This document shows positions 50,124 to 61,330 of a DNA stretch of 64,000 bases, piece after piece. The stretch is from assembly GCA_023101885.1 (NCBI GenBank), contig JALPQD010000516.1, forward strand, positions 1,349,508 through 1,413,507, read 5' to 3'. Source of the DNA: Typhlomys cinereus. Its lineage: Eukaryota > Chordata > Mammalia > Rodentia > Platacanthomyidae. Below the pieces are notes generated by a model. It was not told the origin of the DNA. It ran no database searches and saw only the letters and a list, made by a program, of their open reading frames with translations. Position 1 is the first letter of the stretch, and every line of letters begins with the position of its first letter. A program made the position numbers and the translations under genes.

Positions 50124-50515
50124 AATGAACTGCTGCCGAATCCCCACCAGGCCGGCTGGAGAGAGGAGGGGAAACGGCAGGGGCCTCGTGGGCGCGAGGC
50201 GAACAGGCGAGCTGGCGCGGGGTCACCACCCAGACCCCGGGAGTCAGGCGAGAAGCAGCAGGCGGAGGACGAGTTGGAAGTGTTTGGGCTCATATGGGGT
50301 CGGGGTCCAATCAGGTGCGGCCATCCCTGGGCTCGGGGACAGCCGCCAATCATTTGACTGTTTACTGGGTGTCCATCTCAGGGGCAGGTTAGATGGCCGC
50401 TTCCCATTGGTTGTTCATCCTTCCGCCTGTATGGTTCCTCTATTGGGACATGTCTGGGGCATGTCCGTAGCCGGGAGACGGGGCTAGGGCCTCCCTGAAT
50501 CGGTAGTGCCACAAC
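50124..50515. promoter_or_regulatory. GC/CpG-rich island with four CCAAT boxes
   Basis: About 390 bp, rich in CpG, between AT-rich L1 pieces. CCAAT or its complement occurs at 50307-50311, 50346-50350, 50406-50410 and 50442-50446, the kind of spacing bound by NF-Y. No TATA box or polyadenylation signal was seen. It could be an LTR or L1 promoter remnant or an orphan CpG island. Function is inferred, not shown. Confidence 0.5.
50446..50466. promoter_or_regulatory. p53-family response element, two perfect half-sites
   Basis: GGACATGTCT and GGGCATGTCC, separated by one base, both fit RRRCWWGYYY exactly. The first overlaps the last CCAAT box by one base. Sequence match only; binding is untested. 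Confidence 0.6.
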
Positions 50516-50824
50516 GAGCTTCATTATGGAATTTTTCCTACATGTATCAAAATTACGTTTTATTCCTATTCACCTACCTCCCTATTGTTCCCATTGCCCA
50601 AATCCCTCTCTTCCAAATAGCCACCTTCTAGGAGATACCTATATCTTTGTACATGTGCTTGTACACAGATGTCATATACGTGTATGTACAGTGTAGAATA
50701 CAATATATACAGCATATTCTGCAGGAGGGAAAATGAGATATTTGTCCCTTCCCATTATCTCATCCTCCTCCTTCCCTTCATATCTTGTCCTCACCCCATC
50801 TTGTTCCCCTTCTGCTTTCATGCC

Positions 50825-50900
<76 letters not shown>

Positions 50901-51020
50901 TCAGAATATGCATGTTCTACATTAGAACTGCTCATGTCACATACATTCTGCATATTGAGAGAAAGCATGCAGTATTTAACTTTCTGAACCTGGCTTATTT
51001 TGTTAAATGCATGGGCAAGA
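50516..51020 (-). mobile_element. L1 3' UTR, reversed, with a TG/GA microsatellite
   Basis: CATTATGGAATTTTTCCTAC, CATGTATCAAAATTACG and the later GAAAGCATGCAGTATTTAAC and GAACCTGGCTTATTTTGTTA are reversed L1 3' UTR text. The (TG)n(GA)n block lies at 50828-50897. Confidence 0.65.
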
Positions 51021-51029
51021 TATATCAAC

Positions 51030-51540
51030 TGGAACTGGTCTGAGGCTTTCTCCTTGCTGGATGCTTACACAGTACCAAGGAACACTGCAGAAGTTGCTGG
51101 GGGAGAGAAATAATCACAAGCCCCATCAACAGCATGAGATCTGTCAGTTGCAATATAAGTCACCATGGCAACAAGTGAGCACCAGCGTAATAGTGGCATA
51201 AGTATCAAGGAGACAACCAACAGCTTTCTGATTGGACTCGAGACCTGCTTGTCAGAATGGTACCCATCCCTGTTACTGCAAACTAGAACCAGAACCTTTA
51301 AAAAAGGGGAAGGAAATAGATCAATAGAAAAGACAGCCAATAAACCTATAGGTAGGAAGACAGTACATCAAACTCTCTGTAGGTAACTGTTATTACACCC
51401 ATAGAATGGAACTTACAGTGGAAATCTCTGGGTCTAAAGGCGGATGAATGAAGGGAAATGCACATATCAGTGGGGTGGCCTGAAGAGGGAGGAAAGCTGG
51501 GATGAATACTCAATATGCTTGTTAAAATAGAAAAATATTT
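51030..51540. mobile_element. Unassigned L1-associated segment
   Basis: Between reversed L1 3' UTR and ORF2 text, with CATGAGATCTGTCAGTTGCA and a TTTTTTTTAAAAAG end. Probably another L1 3' fragment; orientation not settled. Confidence 0.35.
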
Positions 51541-51912
51541 TTTTTAAAAAGCCCTTTGCAGAAGCTTTTTAATTTCAAGATTTAATTCAATCTTAGCCAC
51601 TAATTCTCTCCTGCTTATGTTCACAAAGCCTTGGCCCATGCTGACATCTGGAGGTGTTCCCCCTTTATTTTGCTCTAAATGGTTTGAAGTCTCAGGTCTG
51701 ACCTTCATGACTTTGTTCCATTTCTGAATTTATGTTCATATAGGGTGAGAGAGAGGAATCTGTCTCAAATTTCATCCAGGCAGAAATTCAGCTTTCACAG
51801 CACCAAAGTCTTCTTCGGTGTATTGTCAAACATTGGGTGGCTGCAGATGGGTGGGTTTACTTCCAAGCATGTTCCCTACATGTCTGTTTCGTGACAACAC
51901 AGTGCATTTTTT

Positions 51913-51954
51913 AATGGTATTTCTTTTTTTTATTTATTCAATTGAGCGTGTGTG

Positions 51955-52008
<54 letters not shown>

Positions 52009-52220
52009 GAACCATGAACGAATTCAGGAACTACCATGGACCACCTCCACCTCCTCCTTGTATACTCTGCCCCGGGATTCACAGGCTCCGCTCTACCAGG
52101 ACCAGAAATGCAAGCCGCCCCCGCTTCCGCCTGCGTCTACACATGGGGTCTAGGATCCGAACTCAGGACCTTCTGCCTGCAAGGCAGAGGCTTAACCCCT
52201 GAGCCACCTCTCCAGCCCCG
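51913..52220 (-). mobile_element. B2-like SINE (family C) with 16-bp target duplication
   Basis: It is flanked by ACACAGTGCATTTTTT at 51897-51912 and 52221-52236, inside the L1. Tail with (TG)n (51957-52006), body CCCCGGGATTCACAGGCTCC, GATCCGAACTCAGGACCTTC and head TTAACCCCTGAGCCACCTCT (reversed). Confidence 0.95.
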
Positions 52221-52609
52221 ACACAGTGCATTTTTTTGTTACTGTGGCTCTGTAGTATAAGTTGAGGTCACACATTGAGATTGTAATCCTCCCACACTGC
52301 TTTTTACTCGGATTATTTTGCTGTCTTTTATGTTTCCCTGTGAATTTTAGTGGTTTTTGTTCCTAGTTCTATCAAAAATGTTGAACCTTGATAGACACCA
52401 CATTGAATCTGCAGATGGCATTTGGTAACATGGCCACTTTCATGTTAAATAATCCATGGGTTTGGGCGATCTTTCCATCTTCTAATCTTCTTCAACTTCC
52501 CTCTTCAGTGTTTTAAATTTTTCATTATAGAGTTCTTTAACTTCCTCAACTTGCCCTATGTTTTTCATTTGTTTGTAGGTTTTTTTGAAGTTATAACCAA
52601 AAGAGCTTT

Positions 52610-53057
52610 TTTCTTCCTTCCTTCCTTCCTTCCTTTCCTTCTTTCCTTCCTTCCTTTCCTTCTTTCCTTCCTTCCTCCCTCCTTCCTTCCTTCCTTCCTT
52701 CCTTCCTTTCCTTCCTCCCTTCCTTCTTTCCTACCTTCCTTCCTTCTTTCCTTCCTTCCTTCTTTCCTTCCTCCCTTCCTTCTTTCCTTCCTTCCTTCTT
52801 TCTTTCCTTCCTTCCTTCCTCCCTACCTCCTTCCTTCCTTCCTTCCTTCCTTCTTTCCTTCCTCCTTTCCTTCCTTCCTTCTTTCCTTCCTTCCTTCTTT
52901 CCTTCCTTCCTTCCTCTCTCCCTCCCTCCTTCCTTCCTTCCTTCTTTCTTTCCTTCCTTCTTTCCTTCCTTCTTTCCTTCCTCCTTTCCTTCCTTCCTTC
53001 TTTCCTTCCTTCCTTCCTTCCTTCCTTCCTTCCTTCCTTCTTTTCTTCCTTCCTTCC
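52610..53057 (-). repeat. TTCC microsatellite, about 450 bp
   Basis: TTCCTTCC with TTTCC, CTCCC and TACC interruptions, inside L1 ORF2 text. The purine strand is the - strand. Open frames on both strands are artefacts. Confidence 0.97.
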
Positions 53058-54845
53058 CATGATTGTTATTAGTGTACAGAAAACCTACAGTTTTCTATGC
53101 TGATTTTCTACCTGTTACTTTGCAAAAAATGCTCATCAGTTCTGAACATTTTCAGGTGGAGTCATTAATTAGAGGAACATGCAATCTGCATATGGGAATC
53201 ATTAGACTTGTTTCTTTCCCATTTGTATTTCTTTTTCTTGCCTTATTGCTACAACTAAGACATCAAGCCCTGTAGGAGAAAGTGGGCACCCTTGAACGGC
53301 TCCTGGTTTCAGAGGCTCTGCCATCAGTCTTCACCATCTGTGCAACGCTAGCTGTAAGCCGATAGTGTTCAACCTTTATTATGCTGAGCAATTCTCCCTC
53401 CAGCTCCAGTGTCCTCGGGTTGCTTTATCATCAAGAGATGCTGAGTTTTGTCAGACTTCTGCATCTATTAAGATGACAATGGAATTTCTGTCCTTGAGTC
53501 TATTTCTGGGCTGTATTATATTAATTAATTTGTCCGCGCTGAGCCATCTTTGCTTCTGCAGCCCTGGGGTAAAGCCAGCTTCATTGTGCTGTATGATCTC
53601 TTGAGAGCGTTGCAAAGTTCGATTTGCAAACCTTTCACAGAGATGCTTTGTGTCTGGGTCAGTCGACAAAACTGGCCTCTGATTGACTTTTCCTCATATC
53701 TACATCTGGTTTTGGCATCAGGGAAATTCTGGCTTTGAAAAATAAGTTTGTTGGGGCTCCTTCCCTTTCTATTTCATGGACTAATCTTGAGGAGCACCAC
53801 CATTAGCTCTTCTTTAAAGGTCTGGCAGAATGCAGCAGAGAACCCACCCAGTCCTCAGCTTTTTATAGCTGTGAAACTCTTCGTTACTGCTTCGAGCTCA
53901 CTGTGTGTTACAGATGTGTTCAGCTTGTTTATAGCCTCCTGGTTTAATTTTGGTACATGATATGCATCTTAAATTTATCCACTTCTTAGAGATTTTCCAG
54001 CTTTTTTTGGAATAAAAGTTTGTAGAATATGCCCTGATTTTCCTCTGGATTTCATTGGAATATGTTGCATCCCGTTTTCCATTCCAGTTTCATTAACTTG
54101 GATCCTCTTTTCCTTCTGGTTAGTGCAGCTGTGTCCCGGTTTTCTTTGTCTCTGCAAAGCATCGACTCTTGCCTCATTGATTCTTTGCGCAATGCTTTTA
54201 GGCTCCGTTTCATTAATTTCTTCCTTCATCCTTATTATTTCTTTCCATCTACTGATGTTGGATTTGGTTTGTTCTTGCTTTTCTAAGACTTTGAGAAGCA
54301 TCCTTATTATTTTGGGCTCTTGCTGATTTTTTTAACATCTACATTTGTGCTACTGATTTCTAGTTTTCTTCCCCTATGAGCTAATAGCATACAAGAAATT
54401 GTTTCACTTCTTTTATTCGTTAAGACTTGTGTTGTGAGTTAAAATGTGGTCTATTTTAGAGAATGTGGTGCCTGCTGAAAAAAGAATGCCTATTCCTCAG
54501 GTGTTGAATAGACTATATTGTAGATAATTGTTAAGTCCATTTGATCTGTGATGAAGTTTAACACTAAAGCTTCTTTCTTCCTTCTTGGCCTACATGATTT
54601 ACTACTGACAGAAGTGGAACACTCAAGTCACCTACTTTATCTGCATCCATGTGTTTCTTTTTTCCCAGTGGCTTCTGATCTATAAAATTCAGTGCACCAG
54701 TGTTCAGTTCATACATATATTGTGATGAGTTTCTCCCTCAATTAATGCATGTGGACTTTTGTATCTTTTGACTAGATTTGGTTTGACTAGATATGGGTGT
54801 AAATATAGCTACTTCATCTCTTGTTTGCTTGGTATACTGATTACC

Positions 54846-55258
54846 TATTGCAGTCCACCTGCATGGTTGCTGATAAATGACCATCAAACAGCTTAAGGGA
54901 ACAAGGGGCTTATTCTCCTACGATTTTTGGTTACAGTTCTTAGTCCGGCTTGACAGGAGAGCACGCACCAACACCAGGGCCGAGGGAACTGGCCACCATA
55001 ACGGCTGAGAGATGGACAACCCTTACTTGCCAGACCAGCATGTCTGGCCAAGTGAACAGAAGGATGCCAACTCTCTCAACCAGCTCTCTGTGATTTATCC
55101 AGGGCCTAATCCCACCCACCATGGGCTGGGTCTTCCCCAGCAGCCAGACAATCTCCTTCAGGTTTGCTCTGGGCTTAACTCAACCATCAACTCTCTACAA
55201 CTGTGCCCAGAGCTCAAACCCTCAAGAGTCAAGTTGACACCTGTGCTTAACTATGACA
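54846..55258 (-). mobile_element. Solo LTR, MaLR-like, complete copy 4, inside L1
   Basis: 413 bp, TATTGCAGTCC to ACTATGACA, flanked by TTACC (54841-54845 and 55259-55263). The expected 5' TG on the right-hand strand is TA here. L1 text continues on both sides. Confidence 0.88.
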
Positions 55259-57245
55259 TTACCATTCCTTCCTTTTCAGTCTGCGTGTGTGTCTTTGCTA
55301 GTGAGGTGTATTTGTTGTTCATAACAAACCGAGGCTTTGTGTCTAATCCAATCAGCTGGGCTGCATGTAACACAGTAGGGACACACAGTAGGGCTATTAG
55401 TGAGAAATGATTGCTCATGTTGGCTGTTTTCCTGGTTACTCCAAAATATTGTTCTTTTTCCCTCCCCATTCACACTAAGGAGTTGCTAGCTTATGTTTTG
55501 ATCATGATTGATTCCTTCTTCATTCTCCTCTGCTCATCTGCTATTTTCATGGAATTTTTTCATTCCTGTATTATCTTGGTTGTGACTATCTTTCTCACCA
55601 TCTATATATAGGATTATTTTAATACTTTCTGTGATGCTGACTTTTGGTAATAAATTAGTTTATGCATTTCTTGAAATGTCTTTATTCCTCCATTGAGTCT
55701 AAAAAGATAGTTTTAATAGATATAATGATCATAGTTGGTAGGTATTAATTTATTATAATTCATTGTGTTTACTTCATTAATATAACTCCACACTTTCCTG
55801 GCCTTGGGGGTTTCTGCTGTCTGATGAAAACTGATGTGTTTGGGTAAACAAGTATCATTTTTTCTTACAACTCTTGATTATTTCTTTCTCCGATAGCCTA
55901 CATTTCTAACTACAATGTGTCATAGAGAGGCATTTGGATATCAGGTTTCTTTCCCAAGATTGGAGGAATTTTCTGTGATTGTTTCATAATTTTGCTCTTA
56001 GCTCTTTCTTCTGCTCCTGAATAGATTTGGTCTCCTGAGCACAGTCTGGAGGTCTTTAAAGCCGCACTCACACTTAAGTTTTGATGCTGCTGTTTGGTTG
56101 TGATGCCCGTCCTGACCCTGTCCTCATCTCCTTCTTCTTTCTGTCTGATCCACATTGGTGGTGTTTTGTTTGACTTGAGTTTTTATTTCCAGCAGCTCTG
56201 CTTATTTTTTTTCACAGTCTCCATTTCCTTGCTGAAGTTTTCACCCACGTTGCTGACTTTCCCATCTGTTTCCAGCTCCCTTATCCGCGTCCTGAACTGA
56301 TTTCCTTACTTCCGCCTGCTGTATCCTCCTTGAAGTCATCGGTCATTTTGACAAGTAGGCTTTCGGGTGCCTTGTCTGGCATTTCAACCATTTATTTCTG
56401 GGTTCAGTGGCAAAGGAGGCCTGGCCTTCTGGACACGCGTGCTGCTGCGTATGTCACGTGGCACGTCCCCCTGTCTCACCTGTGCGTCTGTAGGTGTGAC
56501 ATCCTGGGGTAGCGAGAGGCACAGAGGAGGGGAGCAAACAGAAGGTCCAGTCCTGCTTTCAACCACTGGGCACTGAGTGCCCTGTGGAGGGGGGAAGCTG
56601 AGGAAGACGAGTCCAGGGTCAGAGTTCTCCACCCTGCTGGACAGAGGGGCTCAGAGGTCAGACCCTCTGCTGACTTCGGACAGACCCTCGGGCTGGGTCC
56701 TAGAAGAGGTGAGGCTACGGACCGCTCTCCCTGCCTGGTCAAGCCTCTTGCCTGCTGAGCTGCTCTCCGTGTGCCTTCATCTGCCCCTCCCCAGCGCCGC
56801 CCTCCCCCCCCCAGGGGCTCTGGAAGTTTCTCTCTAGATGTTGCCTCTCTCAGAGCGGCTCAGCCTTAAGCCTCGGGCCCCGCTCTCAAGGAGGCGGGTG
56901 GTCTCAGCCTTCAGAAACAAGGCTGAACTCCCACGGCCACAATCTCACCACCAACACCCCTCCCCCAGATCTGAGACTTATTGGTCGGGCAGGGAGACCA
57001 GTCTGTTATCCCCAGAGATGCCCAGCTTACCTTTCCAACAAGTCTGGGCATCTCTCTCCCTTTTGCCCACCAAGGTGCCACAGGGAGCCGTGTGCTGCCA
57101 GTTTCTTCCCAGCACCTCACACTTCTCTGGCTCCATGTTCCAGCTCACCTGACCTGACCCACCCCCCTTGGGGCCTCCTCTTTGGAACAGTCTAGTCTTG
57201 GGTACCCTGACTCCTCGCCCGCCACATAGCATAGAAGCAGCTTCT

Positions 57246-57622
57246 TTTTTTCTCTCTTTTTAACTTCTTTTTGTGCATTTGTGTGTGCGTGTATATGTGT
57301 GTGTGTGTCTGTCTGTGTCTGTGTATGTGTGTGTGTGTGTCTGTATCTGTGTATGTGTGTGTATATGTGTGTCTATGTGTCTGTGTGTCTGTGTGTATAT
57401 GTATCAAAAGGCACTATGCCCAAGAGAGATTTCAGGAATCATCCTGGATTGTTTTGATTTTTTACCTTCTTTTTCCTTTGCTCTGGAGTTTTCCAGGCTC
57501 CGCCCACCAGGGCCTGTGCAGGCTGCTGTTATCACCTGGCTCCTTATGTGGGATCCAGGATCTGAACTCAGGTTCCTGTGCTTTCAAGGTAGAGCTTTAA
57601 CCCCTGAGCCATCTCTTTGGCC
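57246..57622 (-). mobile_element. B2-like SINE (family A) with target duplication
   Basis: Flanks CATAGAAGCAGCTTCT (57230-57245) and CATAGAAGTCACTTCT (57623-57638) match at 14 of 16. A long TG-rich tail, then CAGGAATCATCCTGGATTG, GGAGTTTTCCAGGCTCCG, GGATCTGAACTCAGG-type body and a reversed head. Confidence 0.88.
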
Positions 57623-57639
57623 CATAGAAGTCACTTCTA

Positions 57640-57779
57640 ATCCACCATTGTAGGTCTGGCTTTAGACCCACTGATAAGCTTTCTTTTGAAAGACAAAATA
57701 ATATTCCATGTCAGAGACATAGGACCATTTATACAGACAATACAGAATATTCTATTTTTTATTTTTTATTATTTATTCA

Positions 57780-57823
<44 letters not shown>

Positions 57824-58650
57824 CACGTATGTGTAGAACCACGGGCGAACTCGGGAACCACCACGGACCACCTCCTCCTTGTTTACTTGCCCCGGGATTC
57901 ATAGGCTCTGCCCTACCAGGACCAGAAGCACAAGCCACCCCTGCTTCCACCCAGCATCTATATGGGATCTGGGATCCGAACTCAGGACCTTCCGCCTGCA
58001 AGGCAGAGGCTTAACCCCTGAGCCACCTCTCCAGCCCCCAATACAGAATATTCTAGAGAGCTGCCTCTTGTTGCTCCATCATCGCGCTCCCTGATTTCTG
58101 TAGGCTGGGTTCTCAGAACTAAGATTAATGGAATCAGACAGGATATTCAGAGTCAGATGTTTGTGAATTACATGGCGTTGTGACAACTCACAGACTCCTC
58201 CAGAGGCAAACATATGTGTCCCAGACTCGCTGGTGATGAATGATTAATCTTTACCAGTAAAACAAGTGAAGCTATATGTCACTTCTATTTCTCAGAGTAT
58301 CAATGGTTTCTGATAATGTGTTTGCTGTGTTTCTTTTGCCGTTGTTTTCCTTGAGAATTTTTTATCTTCCTCTAATTGATTGGTACAGTCTTGCTTTACA
58401 GATAGGAAATCAGTCCTTTATCAATTGGACATGTTCCAAATATCTTTCAGAGTCTGTCATTTGTCATAGGCATTTATCAATCGTGTTTTTAGTTCTTGTA
58501 TCATTGGCCAAAGATTTTCTATTTTATGTGGTTAAATTGGTTGATATTTATCTTCGTGTGGTCTTAATTTTTTGTTATGCGTGGAAGGGCCTCCTATTTT
58601 ACTGCTATAAAATAATCCCCTCTTGTTGGCTCATTATCCTCTTACTAGTT
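57640..58650 (-). mobile_element. Old L1 3' UTR/ORF2-end fragment, reversed
   Basis: AATAATATTCCATGTCAGAG, AATGGAATCAGACAGG, GGAAATCAGTCCTTTATCAA, AGAGTCTGTCATTTGTCAT and TTATCAATCGTGTTTTTAG follow mammalian-wide L1M text. It is interrupted by the SINE at 57755-58038. Confidence 0.65.
57755..58038 (-). mobile_element. B2-like SINE (family C) with 17-bp target duplication
   Basis: CAATACAGAATATTCTA flanks both sides (57738-57754 and 58039-58055). (TG)n at 57783-57820, then the same body and head as the copy at 51913-52220, with roughly 10-15% differences by eye. Confidence 0.95.
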
Positions 58651-59719
58651 TATTGAGATCTTGGATCCAGCTGACTTAGCTAGGCAGCTTGCAGTTCTCC
58701 CTAAGTGGCCAGCCAAAGGTCCTAATACAAGTCACTAGAATAATCCAGCTCTCCATGGGCTTCAGTGGGCATAGGCTTCATGCTTCCTAGTCCTGCCCGA
58801 CTCTCTTCAGACCCGAAGAAAAATGTCAAACATCATTCCTAATCTTTACGGTGACTGTGTCAAGCGTGGGTCTGAGCTGACTAGTCCCACAGGACAGCTC
58901 ACAATGCTCCTGTGCAATCGCATCCCAGCCCCCAGCATCTGAGGCTGAGACATAACTTGGAAATCCATCACTACGTTGCTGTGTGATTCAGCGACATCTG
59001 CCTGTGCGCATTCTTTCCAGTCCCATTCTTCTTGCTTCTGAGAATGATCCGGGCAAATCTAAGAGGCTCACTGCAGATGGACTTGAGATGAAATGCTAGT
59101 CCAGGAGAGCGGCCCCAGCCACTGTGAGACCGGTACATGTAAAACGGACCATTTAGACCCAAACCCGTGCACAAGGCCAGGGTCACGTGCCACCAGCCAA
59201 GGACCCCACAGCAACAGGGAACCGCCGGAAGCCAACACAGAGGCCTGCCTCCGCCTCTCACAGTTCTCGCAGGAAGCAAAGGTGCTGCCAACTTGACCCG
59301 AGGCTCTGGTACTGTGACCATGCTTTTCTGGGCCTTGGGCCACCCAGCTGTGACCCGTTTCCATGGCAGCCCCAGGAAACTGATGAAGCAATTACTGAGG
59401 AAATTTCACTGCAGCGGTTCCTTATTGTGGCCTTCCTGGGTTTGAGTTGCTCATGGACAACCTCACTTTGAAAACATAAAATGGAATATTCAGAAATAAG
59501 GAATTCCTAGGGTTATTTTGAACAGCATGGTCAGATCTTCTACCAGCTCATCATAGCCGTCCCTTCATCTAGCTTGTGCACACCATGTGCCCTGCCCACC
59601 TGTCAGTCACACAACAGCAACCAGTGGTCAGAACAACTGGCCAAGCATCATAGTTCTTTCACACTTATTAATATTGACTATGATTAATACTGATAGTGAT
59701 TAATAAGTGACCCTTATTA
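58651..59719. other. Unique intronic sequence
   Basis: No gene or repeat was recognised. Confidence 0.5.
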
Positions 59720-59813
59720 GACTGCTTTCCTAGCATGCACGAAGCCCTGGGTTCAATCTTTCACATCACATAAACTGGACATGGTGGTTCATGCCTACAA
59801 TCTCAGCACTAGA
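59720..59813 (+). mobile_element. ID-B1 dimeric (B4-type) SINE, 3'-truncated
   Basis: CCTAGCATGCACGAAGCCCT and GGGTTCAATCTTTCACATC (ID part) run into GGACATGGTGGTTCATGCCT and CAATCTCAGCACTAGAG (B1 part). The B1 half ends in the GGAA tract. Confidence 0.75.
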
Positions 59814-60003
59814 GAAAGGAAGGAAGGAAGGAAGGAGGAGGAAGGAAGGAAGGAAGGAGATGGAAGGAAGGAAGGACGGAAGGAAGGAAGGAAGGAAGAA
59901 GGAAGGGAAGGAAGGAATGAGGAAGGAAGGGAAAAGGAGGAAAGAGGGAGGAAGGAAAGGAGGGAGGGAGGAAGGGAGGGAGGGAAGGAGGGAGGGAAGG
60001 AGG
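59814..60003 (+). repeat. GGAA microsatellite
   Basis: GGAAGGAAGG with GAGG and GGAC interruptions, about 190 bp, grown from the SINE at its left. Confidence 0.95.
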
Positions 60004-60164
60004 CTTCCAAAGTACAACGAGAGGAGTGATGTTGGCGATTCAGATGTGTTGAAGACCGAGTCTCTTTGAATGAAAAGCTGAGAATTCATTTCACAGGAGT
60101 TTATTTCTTGCCCATTCTTCCCACCTTTTTCTGGCCTGTGCATTACCAATAACTAACATCTATG

Positions 60165-60375
60165 GCACGCCGACTGCATGTAATAGCTATAACTCACACC
60201 TACACAGCACTGGCTGCATGCTATGTTCTAAGTGCTTAAAAGTGTATTTGCAAAACTCTCACTAGCACCCCCCAATTAGACAGGTGGGGACCCAGAGGAA
60301 CAAGAGGCTTAATCAACTTATCCAAGGGTACACAAGAGCTTGCGCCAGAACTCAGTGCTGAGAATAGTCACTCCT
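60165..60375 (+). mobile_element. MIR SINE
   Basis: CATGCTATGTTCTAAGTGCT, GGTGGGGACCCAGAGGAACA, AGAGGCTTAATCAACTTATC and CAAGGGTACACAAGAGCTTG match MIR core and 3' text. Confidence 0.75.
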
Positions 60376-60924
60376 TAGCATCCTCTGTGGACCAAGATTT
60401 AAGAGCTGCTGGCTGGGGAGCTGTGGCTCTGAGTGTCCTGTTGACACAGCAGCTAAGTCTCCCCAAAGCAAGGCACTCAAGGGAGAAGGAGAAGAAAAAG
60501 CCACAGAGCCTTTGATGGCACAGACTAGCTACTGCGGCGTTGTGCAGCTGCTCTTCTAACCTCCGAGAAGCAAGGTGCCCAGCCCACACTTGAGGAAAGG
60601 CGAGTCACAATATAGTCCTAATTCACCTGTACATATTACCTCCTCCCAAACAAGCTCACGAGGTCTTCCCTCCTAAAAGACTGACCCTGCCTGTACAGCC
60701 TCCACAGAGACCGGCCTCTCAGAGATCTTCCCAGACTCCTGCCCCACACCCCCAAATTATCCAGCTTCTTCCCTTTGGTCACATGGACTTTGTACATACC
60801 AACCAAGCTGCACTTGACACTTTGAGCTAGAAATGTGTAGCCTCCACTGGAAAGAGATTTCTGAATAACATTTCTACAGGCGGGGCCAAAAGCAGGCGCT
60901 CCGAGTGTTGGGATAGATCATTAA
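60376..60924. other. Unique intronic sequence
   Basis: Nothing recognised. Confidence 0.5.
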
Positions 60925-61171
60925 ATTGTTGGCTGAATGGATGAAAGAGTGAATGGATGGATAAGTGAACGAATGGTCTGCTGGGTAGATTGATGAGCAA
61001 GTGGGTGGATGGATGGGTGGATGGATGGATGGATGGATGGATGGATGGATGGACAGATGGATGGACAGATGAGTGGATGGAATGGATAAAAGAATGAATG
61101 GCTAGATAGATGGATGAGATAGGTAGATGGATAGATGGATGGATGGATGGATAGATGGATGGATGGAATGA

Positions 61172-61225
<54 letters not shown>

Positions 61226-61330
61226 GATAGATGATAGAATGAATAGGTGAATAGATGGATAGATGGATGGATGGATGGATGGATGGATGGATTAATGGAT
61301 AGATGGATGGATAGATGTGGGTGGATAGAT
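60925..61330 (+). repeat. GGAT/GATA tetranucleotide array
   Basis: (GGAT)n blocks flank a pure (GATA)n block at about 61173-61223, with AATGAATGG-type edges. Confidence 0.95.

Larger units (their letters stand above)
51545..57229 (-). mobile_element. Near-full-length L1, reversed, degenerate, with nested insertions
   Basis: Reading left to right gives L1 backwards. ORF2 3' part (TAGGGTGAGAGAGAGGAATC, TGGCTCTGTAGTATAAGTTG, ATTGAATCTGCAGATGGCAT) is followed by ORF2 RT/EN text (TGCATCTATTAAGATGACAA, ATGTGGTCTATTTTAGAGAA), the 5' part of ORF2/ORF1 (TCTTTATTCCTCCATTGAGT, TCCTCCTTGAAGTCATCGGT) and a GC-rich 5' UTR-like end (56400-57200). Interruptions are a SINE (51913-52220), a TTCC tract (52610-53057) and an LTR (54846-55258). 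Frames are broken throughout; the best remaining - strand ORF (53975-54301) is a short ORF2-like piece. The 5' boundary is approximate. Confidence 0.75.

Noticed and set aside
52551..53072. 173-codon open frame rich in Phe/Leu/Pro/Ser, looking membrane-like.
   Set aside because: It is the TTCC microsatellite inside an L1.
53975..54301. 108-codon - strand frame as a functional gene.
   Set aside because: It is a short remnant of L1 ORF2 text, with frames broken on both sides.
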